DNA of 64,000 nucleotides, taken from NCBI RefSeq assembly GCF_003026495.1, contig NZ_PYMA01000007.1, positions 62,001 to 126,000 of the forward strand, read 5' to 3'. The translations under genes and the position numbers were made by a program. Position 1 is the first letter of the stretch. Every line of letters begins with the position of its first letter. This stretch comes from Photobacterium sanctipauli (lineage in GTDB: Bacteria; Pseudomonadota; Gammaproteobacteria; Enterobacterales; Vibrionaceae). Below the pieces are notes generated by a model. That model saw nothing but the letters and a program-made list of their open reading frames with translations. It was not told where the DNA came from and made no database searches. Shown here piece by piece: positions 56,381 to 64,000 of the stretch.

Positions 56381-57922
56381 ATGTCTGCTAAGAAGCCACT
56401 GGCTTTGGTTATCCTAGATGGTTGGGGTTACCGCGAAGACAACGCCAACAACGCCATTGCCAATGCAAATACGCCTGTTATGGACAGCCTGATGGCAAAC
56501 GAAGCCAACACGCTGATTTCAGCTTCAGGTATGGATGTTGGTCTACCTGACGGCCAGATGGGTAACTCTGAAGTAGGTCACACCAACATCGGTGCAGGCC
56601 GTGTTGTTTACCAAGATCTAACCCGTATCACCAAGTCTATCGCTGACGGCGACTTCTTCGAGAACGAAGCGCTAACGTCGGCTATCGACAAAGCGGTTAA
56701 CGCTGGCAAAGCCGTTCACCTGATGGGCCTAATGTCGCCAGGCGGTGTTCACAGCCACGAAGACCACATCGCGGCAGCGGTTGAGCTAGCAGCTAAACGC
56801 GGTGCAGAAAAAATCTACCTACACTGCTTCCTAGACGGCCGTGACACGCCACCACGCAGTGCACAAGCATCGCTTGAGCGCTTCGATGCCCTGTTTGCCG
56901 AGCTTGGCAAAGGCCGCGTTGCTTCATTGGTTGGCCGTTACTACGCAATGGACCGCGACAACAACTGGGATCGCGTGGAAGTTGCCTACAACCTGCTTAC
57001 CGCAGCCAAAGCTGAGTTCAGCGCGGCATCTGCGGTTGAGGGCCTAGAAGCCGCTTACGCACGTGACGAGAACGATGAGTTCGTTAAAGCAACGGAAATC
57101 CGCGCAGAAGGCCAGGACGTAGCCGCAATGGCAGATGGCGATGCCGTTATCTTCATGAACTACCGTGCCGACCGTGCCCGCCAGATCACCCGTGCTTTCG
57201 AAGTGGACTTCGCAGGTTTTGAGCGCGCTCAATTCCCAGCCCTAGCTGATGTTGTGATGCTGACCCAATACGCAGCCGACATCAACCTGCCAATCGCCTT
57301 CCCGCCAGCAAGCCTGGAAAACACCCTAGGCGAGTGGCTGTCGAAGAAAGGCAAGAAGCAGCTACGTATCTCTGAAACAGAGAAATACGCTCACGTTACC
57401 TTCTTCTTCAACGGCGGCGTAGAAAATGAGTTCGACGGCGAGTCACGCCAGCTGGTTGCTTCGCCAAAAGTGGCGACTTACGACCTCCAGCCTGAAATGA
57501 GCGCGCCAGAGCTGACTGAAAAACTGGTTGCGGCAATCAAAGGCGGCGAGTTCGACACCATCATCTGTAACTACCCGAACGGCGACATGGTTGGCCACAC
57601 CGGCGTATACGATGCGGCAGTCCAGGCTTGTGAAGCGCTAGACGGTTGCATTGGCCAAGTGGTTGAAGCCATCAAGGAAGTGGGTGGCCAAATGCTGATC
57701 ACCGCCGACCACGGTAACGCGGAAATGATGATCAACCCTGAAACTGGCGGCATCCACACTGCCCACACCAACCTACCTGTACCACTTGTTTACGTTGGTG
57801 ACAAAGCTATTTCCCTGAAAGAAGGCGGTAAACTGTCTGATCTTGCACCAACTATGCTGGCGCTATCAGATATGGAAATCCCTTCAGAGATGACTGGTCA
57901 GGTGCTATTTGATCTGAAATAA
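56381..57922 (+). CDS. gpmM: 2,3-bisphosphoglycerate-independent phosphoglycerate mutase
   Basis: 513 residues. Alkaline-phosphatase fold with VILDGWGYR and the phosphoserine motif GNSEVGH (Ser63), then [24 protein letters not shown] and the metal-binding [10 protein letters not shown]. It interconverts 3- and 2-phosphoglycerate in glycolysis with manganese. Codon use suggests high expression. It is followed 8 bases later by envC, so the two are probably cotranscribed, as with E. coli gpmM-envC-yibQ. Confidence 0.97.
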   Translation: MSAKKPLALVILDGWGYREDNANNAIANANTPVMDSLMANEANTLISASGMDVGLPDGQMGNSEVGHTNIGAGRVVYQDLTRITKSIADGDFFENEALTSAIDKAVNAGKAVHLMGLMSPGGVHSHEDHIAAAVELAAKRGAEKIYLHCFLDGRDTPPRSAQASLERFDALFAELGKGRVASLVGRYYAMDRDNNWDRVEVAYNLLTAAKAEFSAASAVEGLEAAYARDENDEFVKATEIRAEGQDVAAMADGDAVIFMNYRADRARQITRAFEVDFAGFERAQFPALADVVMLTQYAADINLPIAFPPASLENTLGEWLSKKGKKQLRISETEKYAHVTFFFNGGVENEFDGESRQLVASPKVATYDLQPEMSAPELTEKLVAAIKGGEFDTIICNYPNGDMVGHTGVYDAAVQACEALDGCIGQVVEAIKEVGGQMLITADHGNAEMMINPETGGIHTAHTNLPVPLVYVGDKAISLKEGGKLSDLAPTMLALSDMEIPSEMTGQVLFDLK

Positions 57923-57930
57923 TCAATCCC

Positions 57931-59094
57931 ATGCGGGATATGATCAGATACCTTAACCAACCTCTCCGCGCCAGTGCATTATGCACTGGCGCTTTGTTAT
58001 GCCTGGCGCTCGGCGCACCGCCCCCCGCGCAGGCCAACCAAGGCCAACTTGACGGGGTGAAGCAGGAGATTTCGCGCCAGCAAAGCCAAGTAAGTGCCAA
58101 CAAGAAAAAAGTCGACAGCCTACAACAAGCCTTGCGCAAGCAAGAGACCAGCATCGCCAAAACGGCAAAAGCCATTCATGATGCCGAAAACCAACACGCC
58201 AAGCTGTCTTCTTCTATCAAAACGCTGGAACAACAACAGCGCCAACTGGAACAGCAACAACTCGGCCAGCAGGAACTACTCAAAGAGCTTCTCAACGCCC
58301 AATACAAGCAAGGCAAAAACAGCCAACTCGCCCTGCTTCTGGGCAACAGCGATCACCACAAGTTAGATCGCTACACCGTTTATGCCGAGCATCTCAGTCA
58401 AGCCCGGATCAAGGCGCTTGATGAGCTGGCTGCCACCACCACTGAAATCCAGCTCAAGCAGCACCAGCTGGAATCCCAGCGCCAGCAACAAACAACGCTG
58501 CTTGCCAAGCTCACCAAGGAAAAAACGCAACTTGAAGCCGAACAACGACAACGCCAGAAGACGGTTCGCTCGCTGACCGGGCAAATCCGCTCCGACAGCC
58601 AATACCTGGCCGAGCTTAAAGACAACGAAAAGCGCCTGGTCAAAGAGATTGCGAGGGCCAAAGCGGCTGCAGCCGAAGCCGCGCGCCGGGCTCCCATGAA
58701 CGGGCTCAGCAAGCATAAAGGCAAGCTCGCTTGGCCGGTGAAAGGCCCTGTCATTCACTCGTACAATTCCCAGCAGCAGGGCGAATTGCGCTGGAAAGGC
58801 ATGGTGATAGGCCAGCAGACGGGCAACCCGGTCAAGGCCGTCTACTCCGGTAAGGTGGTCTTTGCCGATTGGCTACGAGGCTATGGCCTGATGGTTGTCG
58901 TCGATCACGGCAAGGGCGACATGAGCTTCTATGGCTACAACCAGACCCTGTTGAAAAAGGTGGGTGATACGGTACAAGCCAACGAGTCGATTGCCCTTGT
59001 CGGCGACAGCGGCGGGCAAGACCGCTCCGCGCTGTACTTTGAGATCAGACGCAAAGGCACGCCCACTAACCCAACGAGCTGGCTGACCCGTTAG
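57931..59094 (+). CDS. envC: Murein hydrolase activator EnvC
   Basis: 387 residues. Signal peptide to about residue 35 (APPPAQANQ), long coiled coils (about 38-255, Gln/Lys-rich) and a C-terminal LytM/M23 domain from about 268. The LytM metal ligands appear incomplete: there is no His in SYNSQQQGELRWKGM and no HxH in the final motif, as expected for EnvC, which activates amidases AmiA/AmiB rather than cutting murein itself. ATG 57931 was used; ATG 57940 is possible. Confidence 0.94.
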   Translation: MRDMIRYLNQPLRASALCTGALLCLALGAPPPAQANQGQLDGVKQEISRQQSQVSANKKKVDSLQQALRKQETSIAKTAKAIHDAENQHAKLSSSIKTLEQQQRQLEQQQLGQQELLKELLNAQYKQGKNSQLALLLGNSDHHKLDRYTVYAEHLSQARIKALDELAATTTEIQLKQHQLESQRQQQTTLLAKLTKEKTQLEAEQRQRQKTVRSLTGQIRSDSQYLAELKDNEKRLVKEIARAKAAAAEAARRAPMNGLSKHKGKLAWPVKGPVIHSYNSQQQGELRWKGMVIGQQTGNPVKAVYSGKVVFADWLRGYGLMVVVDHGKGDMSFYGYNQTLLKKVGDTVQANESIALVGDSGGQDRSALYFEIRRKGTPTNPTSWLTR

Positions 59095-59142
59095 GTAAAC
59101 AGCGCCAGCGACGACGAAAAGAATCATGAATGGACTGCCGAC

Positions 59143-59874
59143 ATGCGATGGATTGCAATTTGGTTAACCCTGCTCTATTTAATCCCGTCAATCAGCCTAG
59201 CCAAGGAGGCAAGGCTGGCGATTGTGATTGACGATCTTGGCTATCAGGCCATGCCTGAGGCCCTGTCGGCCCTGCCGCCCCAGATCAGTATTTCCATCTT
59301 GCCCGATACCCCTTTTGACATTGCAACAGGCCACCAGGCGCAGCGGGAACAACGGGATGTTCTCTTGCACATGCCGATGGAACCCAGTGGCGCCGCCCCA
59401 CTTGAGCTTACCACCCTAACCAGTGCGATGGACAAAGCGGTGTTACAGCAGACATTGCAAGGGGCACTACAGCGCGTACCGAACGCCGTGGCAATGAACA
59501 ACCATATGGGCAGCTCGCTCACCCAAAACCCGCAAGCGATGGATTGGGTAATGGAAGTATTGCGCCAGCAAGGGGTGTTTTTTCTGGATAGCCGCACCAC
59601 CGCCAACTCGGTCGCCATGGCGCAAGCCAAACACCACAATATCCCCGTACTAAGGCGCCATGTCTTCCTGGATCACTTGCGCACCGAAGATTTCGTCAGC
59701 CAGCAGCTTCGCCTCGCCGCACGCCTTGCCCAGCGTAATGGCTACGCCGTTGCCATCGGCCACCCTTATCCAGTGACGCTACAAACCCTCAACCAACAAC
59801 TCCCCAAACTGGCCGCACAAGGTATCACCCTCGTCCGGCTCTCGGAGCTATACCATTCCCAAGCCGTGAATTAG
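59143..59874 (+). CDS. Divergent polysaccharide deacetylase family protein (YibQ)
   Basis: 243 residues. Signal peptide of about 20 residues, then a NodB-like fold starting AIVIDDLGYQ with catalytic Asp pair DD, LLHMPMEPSG, NNHMGSSLTQNP and FLDSRTTANSVA. The substrate is unknown. It sits behind envC as in E. coli (gpmM-envC-yibQ), suggesting a role linked to the cell wall. Its stop overlaps the convergent TetR gene by 4 bases. Confidence 0.92.
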   Translation: MRWIAIWLTLLYLIPSISLAKEARLAIVIDDLGYQAMPEALSALPPQISISILPDTPFDIATGHQAQREQRDVLLHMPMEPSGAAPLELTTLTSAMDKAVLQQTLQGALQRVPNAVAMNNHMGSSLTQNPQAMDWVMEVLRQQGVFFLDSRTTANSVAMAQAKHHNIPVLRRHVFLDHLRTEDFVSQQLRLAARLAQRNGYAVAIGHPYPVTLQTLNQQLPKLAAQGITLVRLSELYHSQAVN

Positions 59875-60515
59875 ACGTCGCGCTCAACCTGCTCGCAATA
59901 GTGCGCTTCAAGCTGCAACACTTGCTCTTTGCCAATGGCTGTGGTCAAAGGCCTCACAATACCCAGCATCTGGAGGACACCTTGGTAAATCACCGCCTTG
60001 GTGATCTTGGCGCCCGGCGCCTGCGTGGTTTGGTAACAGATCCAACTGGAAGCCACCAACTTCAACGTGTTTGCCAAGCTCAGCAAATCGGCATCCTCGA
60101 GCTCGAGCAAACCGCCACTGCGGAAACTGTTCATCATTGCCATGATGTTCTGGTGCAGCCCTTCTTGCGCCTGCAGGTACTTCTCCTGCAATTCAGGATC
60201 ACGACGCAGAATATCCGGCAAGTTGGCATAGAAGAATCGATAGCGCCACATCAGCATGAAAACAGCATCCAAATAAACCAATAGGTTGTCGGCTGTGATC
60301 TGGGTTTCTTCAAGCGGTTGAAAGCGAATACTCAAATCGTGGGCGTATTGATCAAAAATACTGTGTATAATCTCTTCTTTATTGCGAAAATGATAATACA
60401 GATTGCCGGGACTTATCCCTAGATGGGCAGCTATATGATTGGTGGTAATGTTCGGCTCACCGCTTTCGTTGAAAAGCTCTAGTGCAGCCAGAATAATTCT
60501 ATCGCGGGTTTTCAT
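59871..60515 (-). CDS. TetR-family transcriptional regulator, target unknown
   Basis: 214 residues from MKTRDRIILAALELFNESG (ATG at 60515, GAGAAG upstream). The N-terminal helix-turn-helix includes TTNHIAAHLGISPGNLYYHF. The C-terminal ligand and dimer domain is all-helical with no recognised ligand signature. It is divergent from hldD and could regulate it or itself; the 121-base gap between them would hold the operator. A Vibrio homologue exists in this position by memory, but its function is not known to me. Confidence 0.85.
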   Translation of the reverse strand: MKTRDRIILAALELFNESGEPNITTNHIAAHLGISPGNLYYHFRNKEEIIHSIFDQYAHDLSIRFQPLEETQITADNLLVYLDAVFMLMWRYRFFYANLPDILRRDPELQEKYLQAQEGLHQNIMAMMNSFRSGGLLELEDADLLSLANTLKLVASSWICYQTTQAPGAKITKAVIYQGVLQMLGIVRPLTTAIGKEQVLQLEAHYCEQVERDV

Positions 60516-60636
60516 TTGCTTCTCACTTCTCCGCCCATACTGAATGTGTGGCAATCTGCTAATACTATCATAAAGATACTTCATAACGGCGGCAGTTATG
60601 CGGTCGTTTAGCCAATTTTAAAAGACTGGAATAGCC

Positions 60637-61581
60637 ATGATTATTGTAACTGGTGGCGCCGGCATGATCGGTAGCAACATCGTAAAAGCATTAAATGAGC
60701 AAGGCCGCAACGACATCCTAGTCGTCGACAACCTGAAAGACGGCACCAAGTTTGCCAATTTAGTCGATCTCGACATTGCCGATTACATGGACAAGGAAGA
60801 CTTCATCACCCAAATCATGGCTGGTGACGAGTTCGGTCCTATCGATGCTATTTTCCACGAGGGTGCTTGCTCAGCGACTACCGAGTGGGACGGCAAGTAC
60901 ATGATGCTAAACAACTACGAGTATTCCAAAGAGCTGCTGCACTATTGCTTGGAGCGTGAAATCCCATTCCTGTACGCTTCATCAGCAGCAACCTATGGCG
61001 GCCGTGACCATGACTTCATTGAAGAAAAGCCGTACGAAGGTGCCTTGAATGTTTATGGTTACTCCAAACAGCAATTTGACAATTACGTGCGCCGTATCTG
61101 GCAGGATGCCGAAGAGCACGGTGAAAAGCTGTCGCAGATTACGGGGTTCCGCTACTTCAACGTATACGGTCCGCGCGAGCAGCATAAAGGCAGCATGGCG
61201 TCGGTGGCTTTCCACCTAAACACCCAAATCAACCAGGGTGAAAATCCAAAACTGTTTGAAGGCTCAGACGAGCTCAAGCGTGATTTTGTTTATGTGGGCG
61301 ATGTTTGCAAAATGAACCTGTGGTTCTGGCAAAATGGTGTCTCAGGCATCTTCAACTGTGGTACCGGCAATGCCGAACCATTCAGCGAAGTAGCCAAGGC
61401 CGTGGTCAAGTTCCACGGTAAAGGCGAAGTGGAAGAAATCCCCTTCCCTGAACACCTGAAAGGTCGCTACCAAAAGTTCACCCAAGCAGATTTGACCAAG
61501 GTTCGTGCCGCAGGCTACCCAGAAGCATTCAAATCCGTTGCTGAGGGTGTGGCTGAGTACATGGCACTGCTAAATAAGTAA
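60637..61581 (+). CDS. hldD: ADP-L-glycero-D-manno-heptose-6-epimerase
   Basis: 314 residues. The Rossmann motif [13 protein letters not shown] starts the protein, followed by the [13 protein letters not shown] active-site region, catalytic [13 protein letters not shown] (YxxxK type) and [20 protein letters not shown]. It epimerises ADP-heptose for the LPS inner core, the sugar used by WaaF downstream. A UUCG-capped hairpin follows the stop. Confidence 0.97.
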   Translation: MIIVTGGAGMIGSNIVKALNEQGRNDILVVDNLKDGTKFANLVDLDIADYMDKEDFITQIMAGDEFGPIDAIFHEGACSATTEWDGKYMMLNNYEYSKELLHYCLEREIPFLYASSAATYGGRDHDFIEEKPYEGALNVYGYSKQQFDNYVRRIWQDAEEHGEKLSQITGFRYFNVYGPREQHKGSMASVAFHLNTQINQGENPKLFEGSDELKRDFVYVGDVCKMNLWFWQNGVSGIFNCGTGNAEPFSEVAKAVVKFHGKGEVEEIPFPEHLKGRYQKFTQADLTKVRAAGYPEAFKSVAEGVAEYMALLNK

Positions 61582-61606
61582 GCAACGTTTGTCATTGTTA
61601 GGATAA

Positions 61607-61628
61607 TGATGCTGCTTCGGCAGCATCA
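61607..61628 (+). terminator. UUCG-capped hairpin after hldD, possible terminator
   Basis: TGATGCTGC and GCAGCATCA form a 9-base-pair stem around TTCG. Only a short T-run (CTGTTTTAC) follows, so termination may be partial. Confidence 0.6.
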
Positions 61629-61651
61629 CTGTTTTACGAATAGGGTTTACC

Positions 61652-62629
61652 TTGAAAGCACAACAAAACAACTCATCGACTTATCAGCCCACATTCCAGT
61701 GGTCGTTTTTGCACCCTAAGCACTGGGGGACTTGGTTTAGCCTATTGGTTTTAATTATCTTTGCTCTATTGCCATGGAAAGTACGAGATCCCATTGCAGG
61801 ATTCATTGGTAAGCATATTGGCCGATATATAAAAAAAGCTCGCCACCGTGCGAGAGTCAATCTCCAATTATGTTTTCCAGAAAAAAGTGACTCAGAACGT
61901 GAGGCAATGATTGATGAGATGTACTCATCCGCAGCTCAAGTTATTCTAGCCATGGGAGACCTTAGCTTACGTAGTAAAAAGCACCTGCAAGAAAGAACGG
62001 AGGTCTTTGGGCAAGAGCATCTTGATAAAGTAACCCAAGCTAACCGTCGTGTCATTATGCTCGTACCACACAGTTGGGCAATTGATTTTCCAGCAATATA
62101 TTGGGCTTCTCTTGGCTTGCCTGTCGCTGCAATGATGAAGCCACAGCATCGCCAACCCGTTTTTGATTGGGTCATCAGCCGACAACGCCTTCAATACGGT
62201 GGTCGCTGCCATGCTCGCCAAGACGGCATCAAACACTACCTTCGCTCGGTAAAGGAAGGCTATATGGGATATTACTTACCTGATGAAGATTTTGGCCCTG
62301 AGCAAAGCATGTTTACTGACTTTTTTGCCACTAAAAAGGCAACTTTTTCTGGCTTAGGCAAAATTGCTCGCCTGACAGATGCAGCCATTGTTCCAATGAT
62401 GCCTGTCTACAACAAAAAGGCGGGTAAAATTGAGATACACATTCAGCCAGAAATCACAGGCTTAAACAGCAAAGACCTACAACAAGATGCGAATTTACTA
62501 GCACAATCCCTTGAGGAAATGGTTGGTCCATATCCTGATCAATACATGTGGATATTGCAACTACTAAAAACAAGACCTAATACGAACATTAGCCCATACA
62601 AGGCTGCATCAACAGAGGCAACTAAGTAA
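61652..62629 (+). CDS. lpxM: Lipid A late acyltransferase (LpxM/MsbB-like)
   Basis: 325 residues with a TTG start behind AGGG. The HX4D catalytic motif is HSWAID in LVPHSWAIDFPA. One N-terminal membrane helix at about 28-44 is followed by RARVNLQLCFPE, HARQDGIKHYLRSVKEGY and YYLPDEDFGPEQSMF, all very close to E. coli MsbB. It adds a secondary acyl chain to Kdo2-lipid A at the inner-membrane face. Chain specificity (lauroyl or myristoyl) cannot be read. It touches waaL (stop directly before its ATG). Confidence 0.88.
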   Translation: MKAQQNNSSTYQPTFQWSFLHPKHWGTWFSLLVLIIFALLPWKVRDPIAGFIGKHIGRYIKKARHRARVNLQLCFPEKSDSEREAMIDEMYSSAAQVILAMGDLSLRSKKHLQERTEVFGQEHLDKVTQANRRVIMLVPHSWAIDFPAIYWASLGLPVAAMMKPQHRQPVFDWVISRQRLQYGGRCHARQDGIKHYLRSVKEGYMGYYLPDEDFGPEQSMFTDFFATKKATFSGLGKIARLTDAAIVPMMPVYNKKAGKIEIHIQPEITGLNSKDLQQDANLLAQSLEEMVGPYPDQYMWILQLLKTRPNTNISPYKAASTEATK

Positions 62630-63897
62630 ATGTTAAGAATTCACCAGCACCAACTATCTGCAATAGCAGAACAACGACTTGGTATAGCTATTGGATTGCT
62701 GGCTGCCTCTTTCCCAGCCTTATTACTAGCTTCGGGCAAAGCGTACAATTATGCCCCTTTAGCCTTGTTACTTATTGCAATACCAGTATTGCTACTTTGT
62801 AAAAAAGTTTCTATCTCCAATGAGATCAAGCGTGTAAGTATCGCTTTTTCCCTTTACTTTCTCATCGTTTTAGCAACGCTACTAATACACGGTGGCAGTT
62901 TAAGTGAAGCAGACATGCCAAGCAGGATGCTGCTTGCCATTCCAATTCTCTTATTACTATTGGCCTACCCGCCTAAGTCGGAATGGCTCATCACCAGCTT
63001 TGCAATTGGGGCTATTGTCGCTGGCATCGTCGCTCTACATCATATCTATTTTCTTGAGGCTCCCCGAGCTTACGATGGGAAATTCGAACTAACTAAAGGC
63101 TATATGGCTATTCAATCTGGCAATATGGCTATGAGCCTCGCAGTGTTTTCCGTTATAGGTTGGTTTTATAGTTTAGAAAAAGGGAAAATAAAAACATCAG
63201 TTGCATTTATTCTAGCTGCAGCCCTAGGGTTGACTGGAAGCTTACTTTCAGGCTCTCGCGGAGGCTGGGTTTTCGCGCCTATAGTTATTGCTTTTGTTAT
63301 CTACCAGTACAGATATCTGCTTTCAAAGAAAGTTTGTACCTGTGGCTTTATCGCCCTCTTTATAACACTCTACTTTGGCTATCCACTTGCTGAGGCACGT
63401 GCAACTCGCGCCGTTACACAAATTAGCAACTATATCACTAACGATGCAAACAGCACATCAGTCGGTGCTCGTTTCGAAATGTGGAAAAGTGCTTGGTATA
63501 GCTTTACTGAAAGTCCAGTGCTTGGACCTGGTTATATCGAGCGAGAAGCATTAAAACAGAGGCAAGTCGAAGAACACCGATTGTATTAAAATATGGCCGT
63601 GCACATAACCAGTACTTCGAAGAGTTGTCTACCAAAGGTTTGGTCGGATTTTCAGTTCTAATGAGCATTTTCGCTTTTCCGTTACAGGTATTTTGGCGTC
63701 GAAGGCACTCTCAGAATATCCAACAAAAGTGTATTGCACAATGTGGCATAGCCCATGTAACTCTCGTCGCATCATACGGGCTAACCCAAAACTACTTAAA
63801 TCACAACTCAGGAATTATTTTCTATAGTGTACTTACCGTTATACTAATGTCGGCTTGTTTAAGCTCAGAGTCTAAACACAATAAAGTAGCGTGTTAA
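62630..63897 (+). pseudogene. waaL: O-antigen ligase WaaL, interrupted by a frameshift
   Basis: The first frame, 62630-63589 (319 residues), is a polytopic Wzy/WaaL-type protein with the large periplasmic-loop motif (SGSRGGWVF, then WKSAWYSFTESPVLGPGYI). It stops at TAA 63587. The adjacent frame, one base back, continues with KYGRAHNQYFEELSTKGLVG, the H(A/N)xYxxxxxxxG signature of WaaL, and runs to 63897. A one-base loss (or two-base gain) near 63560-63586 would explain it. An intact product would be about 420 residues, normal for WaaL. It joins O-antigen to lipid A-core. Confidence 0.82.
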
Positions 63898-63924
63898 TTA
63901 AATTCATCATTCTATTGGAACACT

Positions 63925-64000
63925 ATGGCAACAAGTAAAAAGCCCACTCTAAAGATCCTTGTTATTGGCCCGTCTTGGGTTGGGGATATGGTGATGTCGC
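63925..64000 (+). CDS. waaF: ADP-heptose:LPS heptosyltransferase II (start only)
   Basis: The first 25 codons read ATG-Ala-Thr-Ser-Lys-Lys, then KILVIGPSWVGDMVMS, identical in pattern to the E. coli WaaF N-terminus KILVIGPSWVGDMMMS. It adds the second heptose to the LPS inner core. The rest lies beyond the window. Its place after hldD, lpxM and waaL fits an LPS core locus. Confidence 0.87.
   Translation, partial: MATSKKPTLKILVIGPSWVGDMVMS

Overview
The window is an almost entirely core-genome stretch of a gammaproteobacterial chromosome, most likely from the family Vibrionaceae. The evidence is the Vibrio-type gene order (dam-damX-aroB-aroK-pilQPONM-mrcA-oxyR; argCBGH-ppc-aphA-metF-metLB-metJ-malic enzyme-rpmE-priA-cytR-ftsN-hslVU-menA-rraA-zapB-glpFK-glpX; tpiA-pfkA-cpxP/cpxRA; secB-gpsA-cysE), a clear AphA quorum-sensing regulator, and an ArgH fused to a GNAT acetyltransferase. 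G+C is moderately high, so a Photobacterium-like relative is possible, but genus cannot be fixed here. I see no tRNA, rRNA, insertion sequence, prophage or CRISPR array.

Layout. 1-8.5 kb, minus strand: dam (cut by the window edge), damX, aroB, aroK, then the type IV pilus assembly operon pilMNOPQ, divergent from mrcA (PBP1A). 11-15 kb: oxyR divergent from a peroxiredoxin-glutaredoxin fusion and a flavoprotein disulfide reductase, with an excellent OxyR operator between them. 15-20 kb: arginine operon argC-argB-argG-argH(A), minus strand, without argE in its usual divergent place. 20.7-24.3 kb: ppc and aphA. 24.4-29.7 kb: methionine block metF, metL, metB and metJ with two MetJ box arrays. 29.8-40 kb: malic enzyme, rpmE, priA, cytR, ftsN, hslVU (sigma-32-type promoter), menA, rraA, zapB. 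40-46 kb: glycerol genes glpF, glpK, glpX, then a putative Fe-S regulator and ferredoxin-NADP reductase. 46-58 kb: tpiA, pfkA, Cpx envelope-stress system (CpxR box present), trmL, cysE, gpsA, secB, rhodanese, gpmM. 58-64 kb: envC, yibQ, a TetR regulator, hldD, then an AT-richer LPS segment with lpxM, a frameshifted waaL and the start of waaF.

How the genes work together. Three glycolytic genes (tpiA, pfkA, gpmM) and ppc each carry a similar TGTA-N7-TACA-like palindrome, suggesting one shared regulator (HexR is the best guess). The redox cluster, methionine genes, Cpx genes and hslVU each carry recognisable sites for OxyR, MetJ, CpxR and sigma-32. No undescribed multi-gene system stands out. 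The most interesting leads are regulatory: strong inverted repeats before gpmM and tpiA, an orphan hairpin-terminator transcript candidate before glpF, a possible Qrr pairing site before aphA, and the broken O-antigen ligase gene.
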